A DNA stretch of 32,841 bases from an uncultured bacterium (GTDB taxonomy: Bacteria; Vulcanimicrobiota; CADAWZ01): assembly GCA_902790465.1 (NCBI GenBank), contig CADASF010000032.1, positions 1 through 32,841 on the forward strand, given 5' to 3'. Within the stretch, counting starts at the first letter, position 1. The number at the start of each line of letters is the position of its first letter. The notes under the pieces were generated by a model that worked only from the letters and a program-made list of their open reading frames with translations, ran no database searches and was not told the origin of the DNA. Below, one piece after another: positions 16,722 to 25,733 of this stretch. The translations under genes and the position numbers were made by a program.

Positions 16722-19700
16722 TTAATCGTACAAATCATCAATGTCATCGTCTTCTTCAAATTCTGGATTAGGATATATTTCCAATTGAACTTTAAATTTC
16801 CTAGAGACAGAACAAGAATATTTTTCTTTAGATATACGACGTTCTGAATAATGGCTATTTACAACTCTTGTTGTTTCGCCTTTATTGTTAGATTTTGTAG
16901 TATGTTTAACTTCTATAGGTATGCTTCCATCCTCATTTCTAACTTCTTTTTTAGCATTCTTTCTAGCATCTTCTTCAGCTTTATCAGGTGGTATCTCCAC
17001 TTCTGCTGAATCAACGGGATCTGCAAATTCTTTTTCTTCTTGTTTAGGTTCTGTTACATTTTCTTTTGGCTCATTAACAGGTTGTGTTGTTTCTTTTACC
17101 ACTGAATTGTTACTAAAATCTTCTATCAGTGTCTGTTGCTGATCGCCTTGAGGTTGTTCTTCACTTTCAGAAGTTGTTGTTTCATTTGTTCCTGATTCTT
17201 CAGAATCCGTTACTCCTGTGTTAGGTATTATAACAATATCATCTAAGTTATCAGTTAAATCAACTGGTTCTATTACTTCTAAGGTAGTTTCTTCTGTAAC
17301 ATTTTCTTTTGACTCATCAACAGTTGGTGTGTTATTTCCTGCTGAATCATTGCTAGAATCATCGCTCAGAACCTGTGAACCGCCTTGAGGCTGTTCTCCA
17401 CCTTCAGAAGTTGTTGTTTCATCTGTTTCTGATTCTTTAGAATCCGTTTCTTTTGCAGAATCTGTGGCAACATTTGCAGCTGTTTCTGGGGCAACATTTG
17501 CAGGTGTTTCTGTGTCATCATTTGCAGGTGTTTTTGGGGCAACATTTGCAGATGTCCCTTGGTCAGCATTTACAGGTGTTTCTGTGTCAGCATTTGCAGG
17601 TGTTCCTTGGTCAACATTTACAGGTGTTTCTGTGTCAGCATTTACAGGTGTTTCTTGGTCATCATTTACAGGTGTTTCTGTGTCAGCATTTGAAGGTGTT
17701 CCTTGGTCAACATTTACAGGTGTTTCTGTGTCAGCATTTGCAGGTGTTTCTGTGTCAGCATTTGCAGGTGTTTCTGTGTCAGCATTTGCAGGTGTTTCTG
17801 TGTCAGCATTTGCAGGTGTTTCTGAGTCAACATTTGCAGATGTTACTTGGTCAGCATTTACAGGTGTTTCTGTGTCAGCATTTGCAGGTGTTTCTGTGTC
17901 AGCATTTACAGGTGTTCCTTGGTCAACATTTGCAGGTGTTTCTGTGTCAGCTTTTACAGGTGTTCCTTGGTCAACATTTGCAGGTGTTACTTGGTCAACA
18001 TTTGCAGGTGTTTCTGTGTCAGCTTTTACAGGTGTTCCTTGGTCAACATTTACAGGTGTTTCTGTGTCATCATTTGCAGATGTTACTTGGTCATCATTTA
18101 CAGGTGTTTCTGTGGCAACATTTGCAGGTGTTTCTGTGTCAGCATTTACAGGTGTTCCTTGGTCAACATTTACAGGTGTTTCTGTGTCAGCATTTACATG
18201 TGTTCCTTGGTCAACATTTACAGGTGTTTCTGTGTCAGCATTTACAGGTGTTCCTTGGTCAACATTTACAGGTGTTTCTGTGTCAGCATTTGCAGGTGTT
18301 TCTGAGGCAACATTTGCAGATGTTACTTGGTCAGCATTTACAGGTGTTTCTGAGGCAACATTTGCAGGTGTTCCTTGGTCAACATTTGCAGAATCTGGAT
18401 CATCATTTGCAGGTGTTCCTGTGTCATCATTTGCAGGTGTTCCTTGGTCAACATTTGCAGAATCTGAGTCAACATTTGCAGAATCTGGGTCAACATTTGC
18501 AGATGTTTCTGGATCAGGATTTGATTCTTTAGATTCTGTTACTCCTCCACTAGGTATTGTACCATTATCTAAGTTAGCAGTTGAATCAACTTGTTTTGTT
18601 AATTCTTGTTTAGGTTCTGGAACATTTTCTTCTGACTCATCAACAACTGGTGTGTCTTTTCCTGCTAAATCGTCGTTAGAATCATCGCTCTGATTTTCTT
18701 GTTTATCTGACTTATCTTCTTCAGTATTTTTAATAGAAGATTCAGTCTCATATTCAATAGCCTTTGAATCACCAAATCGAGATTGTTCTTCCCCTTCAGA
18801 AGACCCCATTTGAACTGAAGAATCCATTTGATCAGGCGATATGTATAAATTACCTAAAGGTCCAAATTTCAATACATTGTCAATATATTTTCCACCTTGT
18901 TCAATATATTGTCCGCCTTTTTCAACTGCACCATTTATGAGACCATTTATTGTTGACATAAAGCCAAAAACTTTATTGTCTTCAGTTGTTTGTCCAGCCT
19001 TTCTTCTAGCCTCTGCTTCAGCCCTTCTTCTTTCTTCCTCAGCCTTTCTTCTTTCTTCCTCAGCCTTTCTTCTTGCTTCTTTTTCAGCTTTTCTTCTAGC
19101 CTCTTCTTCAGCTTTTCTTCTTGCTTCTTCTTCAGCTCGTCTTCTAGCTTCCTCTTCAGACCTTCTTCTTTCTTCTTCTATATCTTTTTCTAATCTTTCA
19201 AGTTGTCCATCTAAATCTTTAATTTCATTGTCTAATTTTTCGATAGTTTCATATAGTTCTTGTTGGATTTCTTCATTATAAATTTTATTTTTATCAGCGA
19301 TTGAATTATAAGAATTTCTATCTGGGTCACTTTTTTTTTGTTTGAGTAATTCTATTTCATCTTGTATTTTGTTGAATGTTTGATCATAGTCATTAAATAA
19401 TTTATTATCTTTAAGACATTGTTCCGCTGCTTCTTTACATTTTTGTTTTAGATTGCGTCCTCTCTGTCTAAGCCAATATTCCTCCTCAAGATTTTTAGGC
19501 TTACCAAATCTATTTCTTTTTTCCCAAGCATCAACAAACCTATTATACTCATCTTCTGCTTTCTCATACGCAGTTTCTGAATCTAAATAATTTTGTTTTA
19601 AAATTCCATGTTTACGAAGTTTTCCTCTTAATTCGTCACCTTTCCAAAAAAGTTCTTCGTCTAACTTATAGATATTTATGTCGTCCTTGAATTGAGAAAC

Positions 19701-20669
19701 ATATTTAGACAATGCCTCAACATCTACAATACCTGCGATAGATACATCATCACCACTACCTGTACGACTGAACAATCCATTTTTACTAAAGTCAGGAAGA
19801 TTTTTTTTAAGACTTTGTTTAAACTCAATCTCACCTTTTTTTACTATTTTATATGAAAGATGTTTATAAAAAGTATCAACTCCACCCATTTTTTTATGTG
19901 AACCACCAAGGTCTTCATAGGTATCTCTGTAAGCATCTTCAACACCATCTGAACCCAAATAACAGGCTATAACTTTTTTCTTGGTGAGATTTATAAAACG
20001 ACTTCTAATACTCTCTACAACATCTTCATCACACATTGAAGTTGTAACATTATATTCACATCTTGAATCCCAAGGTATAGGTTGTCTTATTTGTAATCCT
20101 TTATCTGATTCAATGAATACTTCACATCTCCCATCTCCCTGTTGGATAAGAATCAGACATTTAGAAAGCATTAATCCAGCTATTAAAGTAGTACCATAGA
20201 TATGAAATTTTTCATCTTCAGACAGATTATTTATATCCATATCCTCTACTTTATTGTCTTTCAATTCTTCTTTTGTAGGTGGGTATTGTTCATAGTGATT
20301 TTTAACTTCATCATGCCATCTATATATTATAGTATCTGTAAGTCTTTTTATTTCTTGATTTCTATAATACTCACTATCACACAGCAATTCTTCAGAAAAT
20401 GGACGAGGAGTTATAAAGACTGTTTTATTTGTTATCTTTTCTTTAGGAGAAATTATTATACTTTCGGCAAAATCTTTTAAACATTGTTTAGTTATTTCAA
20501 CTGCAAATTTTGCCCCTAACCCGCTTCTAAAACACTCTTTAGCTCCATGTCCATCTGCTACTATAGCTATGTAATATCTTTCATTGGAAATAGAATCAGA
20601 AAAATCTTCACATTCTGTATTTTTTATAATGTGGTTATGTCCTGTTGCTGTTTCATTAAAAGCAAACAT
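16722..20669 (-). CDS. PP2C-type Ser/Thr phosphatase with coiled coil and giant acidic repeat tail
   Basis: I place the start at ATG 20669 (1315 residues) because AGGGAG lies five bases upstream; an in-frame TTG at 20693 would add eight residues. Residues 1-317 are a PP2C domain with its metal-site motifs: ECEDF, VADGHG (39-42), GTTLIAG, LGSDGVED (240-242) and GDDVSIAG (306-308). Residues about 350-565 are coiled coil, ending in an EEARRKAE-rich stretch. Then comes a long Asp/Glu/Thr/Pro-rich region containing about 44 octapeptide-like repeats (TPVNVDQG, TPANADTE). A charged C-terminal segment ends in DDDIDDLYD. No signal peptide is present, so the enzyme should be cytosolic and is expected to reverse phosphorylation by the kinase in the same run. 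It is the phosphatase member of the TerY-P triad. Confidence 0.92.
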   Translation of the reverse strand: MFAFNETATGHNHIIKNTECEDFSDSISNERYYIAIVADGHGAKECFRSGLGAKFAVEITKQCLKDFAESIIISPKEKITNKTVFITPRPFSEELLCDSEYYRNQEIKRLTDTIIYRWHDEVKNHYEQYPPTKEELKDNKVEDMDINNLSEDEKFHIYGTTLIAGLMLSKCLILIQQGDGRCEVFIESDKGLQIRQPIPWDSRCEYNVTTSMCDEDVVESIRSRFINLTKKKVIACYLGSDGVEDAYRDTYEDLGGSHKKMGGVDTFYKHLSYKIVKKGEIEFKQSLKKNLPDFSKNGLFSRTGSGDDVSIAGIVDVEALSKYVSQFKDDINIYKLDEELFWKGDELRGKLRKHGILKQNYLDSETAYEKAEDEYNRFVDAWEKRNRFGKPKNLEEEYWLRQRGRNLKQKCKEAAEQCLKDNKLFNDYDQTFNKIQDEIELLKQKKSDPDRNSYNSIADKNKIYNEEIQQELYETIEKLDNEIKDLDGQLERLEKDIEEERRRSEEEARRRAEEEARRKAEEEARRKAEKEARRKAEEERRKAEEERRRAEAEARRKAGQTTEDNKVFGFMSTINGLINGAVEKGGQYIEQGGKYIDNVLKFGPLGNLYISPDQMDSSVQMGSSEGEEQSRFGDSKAIEYETESSIKNTEEDKSDKQENQSDDSNDDLAGKDTPVVDESEENVPEPKQELTKQVDSTANLDNGTIPSGGVTESKESNPDPETSANVDPDSANVDSDSANVDQGTPANDDTGTPANDDPDSANVDQGTPANVASETPVNADQVTSANVASETPANADTETPVNVDQGTPVNADTETPVNVDQGTHVNADTETPVNVDQGTPVNADTETPANVATETPVNDDQVTSANDDTETPVNVDQGTPVKADTETPANVDQVTPANVDQGTPVKADTETPANVDQGTPVNADTETPANADTETPVNADQVTSANVDSETPANADTETPANADTETPANADTETPANADTETPVNVDQGTPSNADTETPVNDDQETPVNADTETPVNVDQGTPANADTETPVNADQGTSANVAPKTPANDDTETPANVAPETAANVATDSAKETDSKESETDETTTSEGGEQPQGGSQVLSDDSSNDSAGNNTPTVDESKENVTEETTLEVIEPVDLTDNLDDIVIIPNTGVTDSEESGTNETTTSESEEQPQGDQQQTLIEDFSNNSVVKETTQPVNEPKENVTEPKQEEKEFADPVDSAEVEIPPDKAEEDARKNAKKEVRNEDGSIPIEVKHTTKSNNKGETTRVVNSHYSERRISKEKYSCSVSRKFKVQLEIYPNPEFEEDDDIDDLYD
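17457..18516. repeat. 24-bp minisatellite, about 44 copies, inside the PP2C gene
   Basis: Plus-strand units such as TTTGCAGGTGTTTCTGTGTC repeat every 24 bases (some 21) for about 1060 bases. On the coding strand they encode (E/G/V)T(P/S)(V/A)N(V/A/D)D(Q/T). All length changes are multiples of three. The array keeps the complementary strand open too, producing long but meaningless plus-strand frames. Confidence 0.95.
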
Positions 20670-20683
20670 AGCTTCTCCCTTCA

Positions 20684-21466
20684 TTAATCCCAATCATCAT
20701 CTTCAAAATTGTCATCTGTATTTGTTGGAGGTGGTGTAGTATATGAATCAGGAGCCAAATCTGGAGTAACAGAACTTGAAGATAAATTGTTTTCTGCTAT
20801 TGCCTGTTGTACAACATCTTTTCCAGTTGTTACTGTATTTGTTGTACTTGACTTAGAGGCAAGCATAGATGATGTAACACTGACAAATCTCATCAATTTT
20901 TTGAATAATTCCATATCAGCTGTCTGTATTACAGCCTCTGGTCCTCCGACTATTGAAGCTAACATTGCAGCATCAGCATCATCACCAATAGCAAAACCTA
21001 TTTTTGTGGCTCTTTCAAACCATTTGTTTCCTCTTATTTTATCCAATGGTCCTTGCCAACTGTCATTTGCATATCCGTCTGTCATAAAGATGATAACTGG
21101 CATCAATGCTCCTGTCATTGATTTTAGATACCCATTTTTTGAAAGTTTTGAATTTAACTCTGTTAGAGCCTGTCCCATATATGTTCCGCCAAAAGCAGTT
21201 AAATCTTGCCACATAAAATCGCCCTCTAATGATTCTGGACCATTTACTGTAATCCACTTGCAATTGGAATTAAATTCCAAAACAGCTATTTTCAACAAGG
21301 CATCTGCATTGTCTTTGGCCAATTCTTTTAATGCTTCTGTAGATTCAATCATAGCACGATTTAAAATTGCTATTGGTGTTCCAGACATACTTCCTGATGT
21401 ATCTAGTACATAGAAAACATGTAGTTCTTTGCGTGGCATTGGTTCTCTTTTTTCTAAACTTGGCAT
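20684..21466 (-). CDS. TerY-like von Willebrand factor A protein
   Basis: The 260-residue product is one VWA domain with an intact metal site: DTSGS (22-26), Thr95 in GGTYMGQAL and TDG (129-131). A short Ser/Thr/Asp-rich tail ends DDDWD. The pattern and size fit TerY, the VWA protein found with a PP2C phosphatase and a protein kinase in the TerY-P triad, where it is thought to act as a metal-dependent adaptor. The ribosome site AAAGGA precedes the ATG. It starts 16 bases after the kinase gene ends, and its stop lies 14 bases before the preferred PP2C start, so the three genes form a tight minus-strand operon. No terB/C/D/Z genes are visible nearby. Confidence 0.9.
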   Translation of the reverse strand: MPSLEKREPMPRKELHVFYVLDTSGSMSGTPIAILNRAMIESTEALKELAKDNADALLKIAVLEFNSNCKWITVNGPESLEGDFMWQDLTAFGGTYMGQALTELNSKLSKNGYLKSMTGALMPVIIFMTDGYANDSWQGPLDKIRGNKWFERATKIGFAIGDDADAAMLASIVGGPEAVIQTADMELFKKLMRFVSVTSSMLASKSSTTNTVTTGKDVVQQAIAENNLSSSSVTPDLAPDSYTTPPPTNTDDNFEDDDWD

Positions 21467-21482
21467 AATTTTATTCCTTTCA

Positions 21483-22814
21483 TTATTTATTTGCTTCTAT
21501 TTTTATTTCTTGATCATCTACTATAAATTTTATTCCATCTTTTAAAGGAATTTTACTTTCAGGAACAACTTTTTTATGTTTTCCTGATGGTGTGGTAGCA
21601 TTCCAAATATCCTTTGTTTTATTCCAAATGTGTAGTTCACCAGTATCCTTACTAGGAACAATTGAAGCAACAGGATCTATTGCATTATTTGCACTACATA
21701 CTCCTAGTTGACATTTGTAGATCCTACTATTTTTTATTGCAGGAATTGAATAATCTCGTAAAATCAATCTAAATGGAATTTGAATTTTTTTCCCACAGCA
21801 CTCACATTTGCATGGTTCACCATTTTTTGTGAAAACTTCATTTCCACAAGAACAATCAACTATTTCACTTCTAAATCTTGTCAAAACCTTTAACCAGTTG
21901 ATTTCTGATGGTCTGCGATTCGGATTTTTTATTGAATCTTGGCTAAATGCGTTTGAAAAGATTTCTCTAATATAATCTGGAAGACATTTCCAAAAAGTAA
22001 TAGAATCTTTGTGATTTTTTATTTTTGGTTCAGGCTTATTTGGATTATTGGGGTCTGGATCCATCATAAAATATGCTTCACTTCCATATAATTTTTTCTG
22101 AAGTTCGGCTGATAAAGCAGGAACAAAATATCTTTTTCCTTCTAATGGGTGGTTATTACAGAATAGAATATAAAGTATTATTGACATTGAAAATATATCT
22201 GTTTGAGTATTTGGTTTTGTTTTTCCAAGTACAACTTCTGGAGCTAAATATCTAGGTTTACCGATGATTCCCATTTCTCTTCCATTTGGAGCTACATTGT
22301 CATTGTCACATATCAAAACTTTTCCTTTTTCAGGATATATAAAAAAGTTGCCATCATTTAAATCTTGATAGCTATATCCCATATTGTGAAGTTTTCTATA
22401 GGCATCAACAATATGTAAACAGGTATCTATTATTTTACGATATGAACTAAAATTAGCTGTTCCACGCATAAATTTTGGAATATCATAATACTCAGGAGGT
22501 CTCAAATCCATTATATATCCAAATGAATCATTGCCATTGTTATCCCATTCAGTTATATCAAGAGGCCACAAAAATTCTTCACTTGGCTTTCCCTTGTTGA
22601 TGTTTGTTCTTAAATTGTCATAAAATGCTTGTATATTTTTGTTACTATCTAAAAAAGATTTTTTGTACCATTTCAAAGCTTTTTCTGCACCTTGATATGT
22701 TACTTTATATACTTCACCTTGACCGCCTTCTGCAAGAAATTCTTTGACGGTTAATGTATCATTGGAAACTGTTTTTATTCTTTTTCCAACTTCTAATGTC
22801 CCAGTTCCGTCCAT
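21483..22814 (-). CDS. Active-type protein kinase with zinc ribbon and FHA-like tail
   Basis: The 443-residue protein carries an N-terminal kinase domain with the needed residues: glycine loop AEGGQGEVYKV, ATP lysine at about K48 (EKALKWY), catalytic loop YQDLNDGNF (D151, N156), metal-binding D170 in the variant CDND, and APE (191-193). A four- to six-Cys zinc ribbon lies at about 320-343 (CSCG...CKCECCG). Residues 344-443 resemble the diverged FHA-like tail of triad kinases (GELHIWNKT, IPLKDGIKF). It is probably the working Ser/Thr kinase paired with the PP2C phosphatase. AGGAGG precedes the ATG. Its upstream DNA, including promoter and palindrome, is a near copy of that before the kinase gene at 24343-25650. 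Confidence 0.92.
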   Translation of the reverse strand: MDGTGTLEVGKRIKTVSNDTLTVKEFLAEGGQGEVYKVTYQGAEKALKWYKKSFLDSNKNIQAFYDNLRTNINKGKPSEEFLWPLDITEWDNNGNDSFGYIMDLRPPEYYDIPKFMRGTANFSSYRKIIDTCLHIVDAYRKLHNMGYSYQDLNDGNFFIYPEKGKVLICDNDNVAPNGREMGIIGKPRYLAPEVVLGKTKPNTQTDIFSMSIILYILFCNNHPLEGKRYFVPALSAELQKKLYGSEAYFMMDPDPNNPNKPEPKIKNHKDSITFWKCLPDYIREIFSNAFSQDSIKNPNRRPSEINWLKVLTRFRSEIVDCSCGNEVFTKNGEPCKCECCGKKIQIPFRLILRDYSIPAIKNSRIYKCQLGVCSANNAIDPVASIVPSKDTGELHIWNKTKDIWNATTPSGKHKKVVPESKIPLKDGIKFIVDDQEIKIEANK

Positions 22815-22829
22815 TACTCCTCCTATTAA

Positions 22830-22858
22830 AAATTTATTAATACTAATTTAATAAATTT
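22830..22858. promoter_or_regulatory. Inverted repeat in the kinase 1 leader
   Basis: AAATTTATTAA (22830-22840) and TTAATAAATTT (22848-22858) are perfect 11-base arms with a 7-base loop, just upstream of the AGGAGG of the kinase at 21483-22814. In RNA this would be an AU hairpin beside the ribosome site; as DNA it could be a protein site. The corresponding leader of the 24343-25650 gene keeps only part of it. Confidence 0.35.
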
Positions 22859-22894
22859 AATTAGCTGTTAAAAAGTGTATTTCCTTTATTTAAC

Positions 22895-22927
22895 ATTATA
22901 ACAAATGACTATGACAGAATCTGTCAT
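22895..22927 (-). promoter_or_regulatory. Promoter with 17-bp palindromic operator, kinase 1
   Basis: On the minus strand ATGACAGAATCTGTCAT (22911-22927) is a perfect palindrome around one central base. Ten bases later comes the extended -10 TGTTATAAT (TATAAT at 22895-22900). The palindrome covers where a -35 box would be and no good -35 is seen, which suits an activator- or repressor-controlled promoter. The same arrangement with the same spacing occurs at 25734-25766. Confidence 0.65.
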
Positions 22928-22952
22928 TCTAATGAAATTTTGAAAAATAGTT

Positions 22953-24257
22953 TTAGTTTTTATTTGCTTCTATTTTTATTTCTTGTCCATTTACTGTAAA
23001 TATTATTCCATCTTTTAAAGGAATTTTACTTTCAGGAGTAACATCTTTAGATTTCCCCGATGGGGTTTTTGCTTTCCAAGTATCTTTTGTTTTGTTCCAA
23101 ATATGTAGTTCACCAGTATCTTTAGTTGGAACAATAGATGCAACTGGAGCTACAGCACTGTTGTCATCTACTCCAAGTTGACATCTATAGATTCGACTAT
23201 TTTTTATTGCAGGGATTGCATAGTCTCTTAAAACCAATTTAAATGGAACTTTAATCTTTTTCCCACAAATTTCACATCTGCAAGATTCACCATTTTTTGT
23301 GAAAACTTCATTACCACAAGAACAATCAACTATTTCACTTCTAAATCTTGTTAGTGCTTTTAACCATTCAACTTCGAAAGGTCGATAACTGGGATTCTTA
23401 ATTGAATATTGATCAAATACATTTAAGAATAATTGTTTTATATAATTTGGAAGACGATTCCAAATAGCAATAGATTTTTTGTGAACTTTTGGAGAAGGCT
23501 TATTTGGATTTTGTGTGTCTGGATCCATCATAAAATATGCTTCACTTCCATATATTTTTTCCTGAAGTTCAGCTGATAAAGCAGGTTCTAAATATCTTAT
23601 TCCCTCCAATGGGTGGTTATAACAGAGTATAATATAAAGAATGATTGCCATTGAAAATAAATCTGTTTGAGTGTTTGGTTTTGTTTTTCCAAGTACAACT
23701 TCTGGAGCTAAAAATCGAGGCTTACCTAAAATTCCAAGTTCTTCACCATCTTGAGCTACTTTGTCATTGTCTGATATCAAAACTTTTCCTTTTTCAGGAT
23801 TTATCCAAAAGCTAGAATCATTTAAATCTTGATAACTATATCCCATATTATGAAGTTCTCTAAAAGCATCAACAATATTTAAACATGTATCTACTCTTGT
23901 ACGATAAGATTTAAATTCCAATTTTCCCAACATTAAATTTTGCATATTGCAATAACCTGCAGGTATTGGATCCATTACATATCCAAATGAGCCATTCAAG
24001 AATTCACTTATATCTCTAGGCCATAAAAATTTATCACTTGGCTCTCTAGTTCTTGTAGTTCTGTTTAAATTATCATAAAATTTTTTATCTAAACTATCTA
24101 AAAATGTTTTTTTATACCATTTAAGAGTTTTTTCTGTGCCATTATAGTCAACTTTATATATTTCGCCTTCACAGACTTCAGCAATAAAATCTTTAACAGT
24201 TAATATATTGTTGAAAGCTGTTTTTAATGTTTGTCCAAGTGCTAATGTTCCGTCCAT
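22953..24257 (-). CDS. Kinase paralog 2, partly degenerate, zinc ribbon and FHA-like tail
   Basis: I place the start at ATG 24257 (434 residues; MDGTLALGQ) because GAGGAGGT lies directly upstream and the start matches its two paralogs; the longer frame to 24299 has no such site. The domain order equals kinase 1. The ATP lysine region (EKTLKWY) and catalytic Asp (YQDLND, D144) remain, but the glycine loop is AEVCEGE (central Gly lost) and the catalytic-loop Asn is Ser149 (DLNDSS). The metal Asp is kept (SDND). Zinc-ribbon cysteines are kept (CSCG, CRCEICG). The 3' third is very similar in DNA to the 24343 gene. Activity is doubtful; it may regulate or compete with kinase 1. Confidence 0.88.
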   Translation of the reverse strand: MDGTLALGQTLKTAFNNILTVKDFIAEVCEGEIYKVDYNGTEKTLKWYKKTFLDSLDKKFYDNLNRTTRTREPSDKFLWPRDISEFLNGSFGYVMDPIPAGYCNMQNLMLGKLEFKSYRTRVDTCLNIVDAFRELHNMGYSYQDLNDSSFWINPEKGKVLISDNDKVAQDGEELGILGKPRFLAPEVVLGKTKPNTQTDLFSMAIILYIILCYNHPLEGIRYLEPALSAELQEKIYGSEAYFMMDPDTQNPNKPSPKVHKKSIAIWNRLPNYIKQLFLNVFDQYSIKNPSYRPFEVEWLKALTRFRSEIVDCSCGNEVFTKNGESCRCEICGKKIKVPFKLVLRDYAIPAIKNSRIYRCQLGVDDNSAVAPVASIVPTKDTGELHIWNKTKDTWKAKTPSGKSKDVTPESKIPLKDGIIFTVNGQEIKIEANKN

Positions 24258-24342
24258 TATACCTCCTCTATCTAATTCAACAGTTAAATATTTTTGCATA
24301 TTTTTAAACTGTTTAGTGAGCCATATATTTAGTTTTTATTTT

Positions 24343-25650
24343 TTAGTTTTTATTTGCTTCTATTTTTATTTCTTGTCCATTTACAGTAAATATTATTCCA
24401 CTTTTTAGAGGAATTTTACTTTCAGGAGCAACTGTTTTTGACTTTCCAGATGGTGTTTTTGCATCCCAAGTATCTTTTGTTTTGTTCCAAATATGTAATT
24501 TACCAGTATCTTTAGTTGGAACAACTGAAGCAACAGGGGCTAATGCATTATCAGTATTATTAAGTTGACATTTATATATTCGAGAAGTTTTTGTTACAGG
24601 AATTGCATAATCACTTAAACACAATTTAAATGGAATTTGAATTGTGTTGTTACAATTTTCACATTTACAAGATTCCACGTTTTTTGTAAAAACTTCGTTA
24701 CCGCAAGAACAATTAACTATGTCACTTCTAAATCTTGTTAGAATTTTTAACCAATCAATTTCTAATGGTCTATCTATTTGATTTTTAATTGAATCTTGAC
24801 TAAATACTTTTAGGAATATTTCTTTTACATAATTTGGAAGACGGTTCCAAATAGCAATAGAATTTTTATGAATTGTTTCAGAAGGCTTATTTGGATTATT
24901 GGGGTCTGGGTCCATCATAAAATATGCTTCACTTCCATATGATTTACTTATCAAATCGGCTGATATAGCAGATTCTAAAGACCTTTTTCCTTCCAATGGG
25001 TGATTATAACATAGTATAATATAAAGAATGATTGCCATTGAAAATCTATCTGTTTGATTGTTTGGTTTTGCTTTTCCAAGTACAACTTCTGGAGCTAAAT
25101 ATCGAGGTTTGCCTAAAATTCCAATTTCTTTATCTGATTGAGCTATTTTGTCACATTCAGATATCAAAATTTTTATTTTTTCAGGATTGATCCAAAACTC
25201 ACAAGCATCTAAATCTTGATAGTTAAGTCCTTTATCGTGAAGATTTTTAAAGGCATTAACAATATATAAACATGCATCTATTCTTTTGCGATATGAGTTG
25301 AAATTTACTCTTCCAATCATAAATTCTGAAAGAGTGCGGTATTCACTAGGTATTATATCCATAATATAGCCAAATGTATCGCCATCAAATTCAGTGAGGG
25401 CGATAGGCCATAAAAATTCATTACTTGGTTTTCCATTATTTATGTTTGTTTTCAAGTTCTCATAAAATGCTTGTATATCTTTGTTACTGTATAAAAATGA
25501 TTTTTTGTACCATTTTAGAGCTTTTTCTTCGCCTTGATATGTTACTTTATAGAGTTCACTTTCATCGTCCTCTGCAAGAAATTCTTTGACGGTTAATACA
25601 TCATTTGAAGTTGTATTTATCTTTGTTCCAACTGTTAATGTTCCGTCCAT
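24343..25650 (-). CDS. Pseudokinase paralog 3, zinc ribbon and FHA-like tail
   Basis: The 435-residue paralog shows clear loss of catalysis. The glycine loop is AEDDESELYKV (all Gly lost), the catalytic-loop Asn is replaced by Glu151 (YQDLDACEF) and the metal Asp of the DFG-like motif is Glu165 (SECDK). The ATP lysine region (EKALKWY), catalytic-position Asp146, APE motif, zinc ribbon (CSCG, CKCENC) and FHA-like tail remain and the frame is intact, so the fold is probably under selection for a non-catalytic job. It has an AGGAGG-type site before its ATG and an operator-promoter that duplicates that of kinase 1. It is first in the minus-strand run, 85 bp before the preferred start of kinase 2. 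Confidence 0.88.
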   Translation of the reverse strand: MDGTLTVGTKINTTSNDVLTVKEFLAEDDESELYKVTYQGEEKALKWYKKSFLYSNKDIQAFYENLKTNINNGKPSNEFLWPIALTEFDGDTFGYIMDIIPSEYRTLSEFMIGRVNFNSYRKRIDACLYIVNAFKNLHDKGLNYQDLDACEFWINPEKIKILISECDKIAQSDKEIGILGKPRYLAPEVVLGKAKPNNQTDRFSMAIILYIILCYNHPLEGKRSLESAISADLISKSYGSEAYFMMDPDPNNPNKPSETIHKNSIAIWNRLPNYVKEIFLKVFSQDSIKNQIDRPLEIDWLKILTRFRSDIVNCSCGNEVFTKNVESCKCENCNNTIQIPFKLCLSDYAIPVTKTSRIYKCQLNNTDNALAPVASVVPTKDTGKLHIWNKTKDTWDAKTPSGKSKTVAPESKIPLKSGIIFTVNGQEIKIEANKN

Positions 25651-25733
25651 TATTCCTCCTGTTTGGAAGTTTTATTTAATTCTATTTTAATAAATTTAAT
25701 TAGCTTTTTAGTTTTGTATTTCCTTTATTTCAT

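Noticed and set aside
17453-18693. Long plus-strand open frames (over 350 codons) opposite the PP2C gene
   Set aside because: They are antisense readings of the 24-bp minisatellite; the period keeps all frames open. They lack ribosome sites and domain motifs, while the minus strand has a full PP2C domain continuous with the repeat.
24258-24299. Longer N-terminus of kinase 2 (MQKYLTVELDRGGI)
   Set aside because: It overlaps the GAGGAGGT ribosome site of the ATG at 24257, and the paralogs both begin with MDGT.
16722-25650. A complete tellurite-resistance (ter) operon
   Set aside because: Only the TerY-like VWA gene is present; no TerB, TerC, TerD or TerZ proteins can be seen, so only the TerY-P triad is supported.
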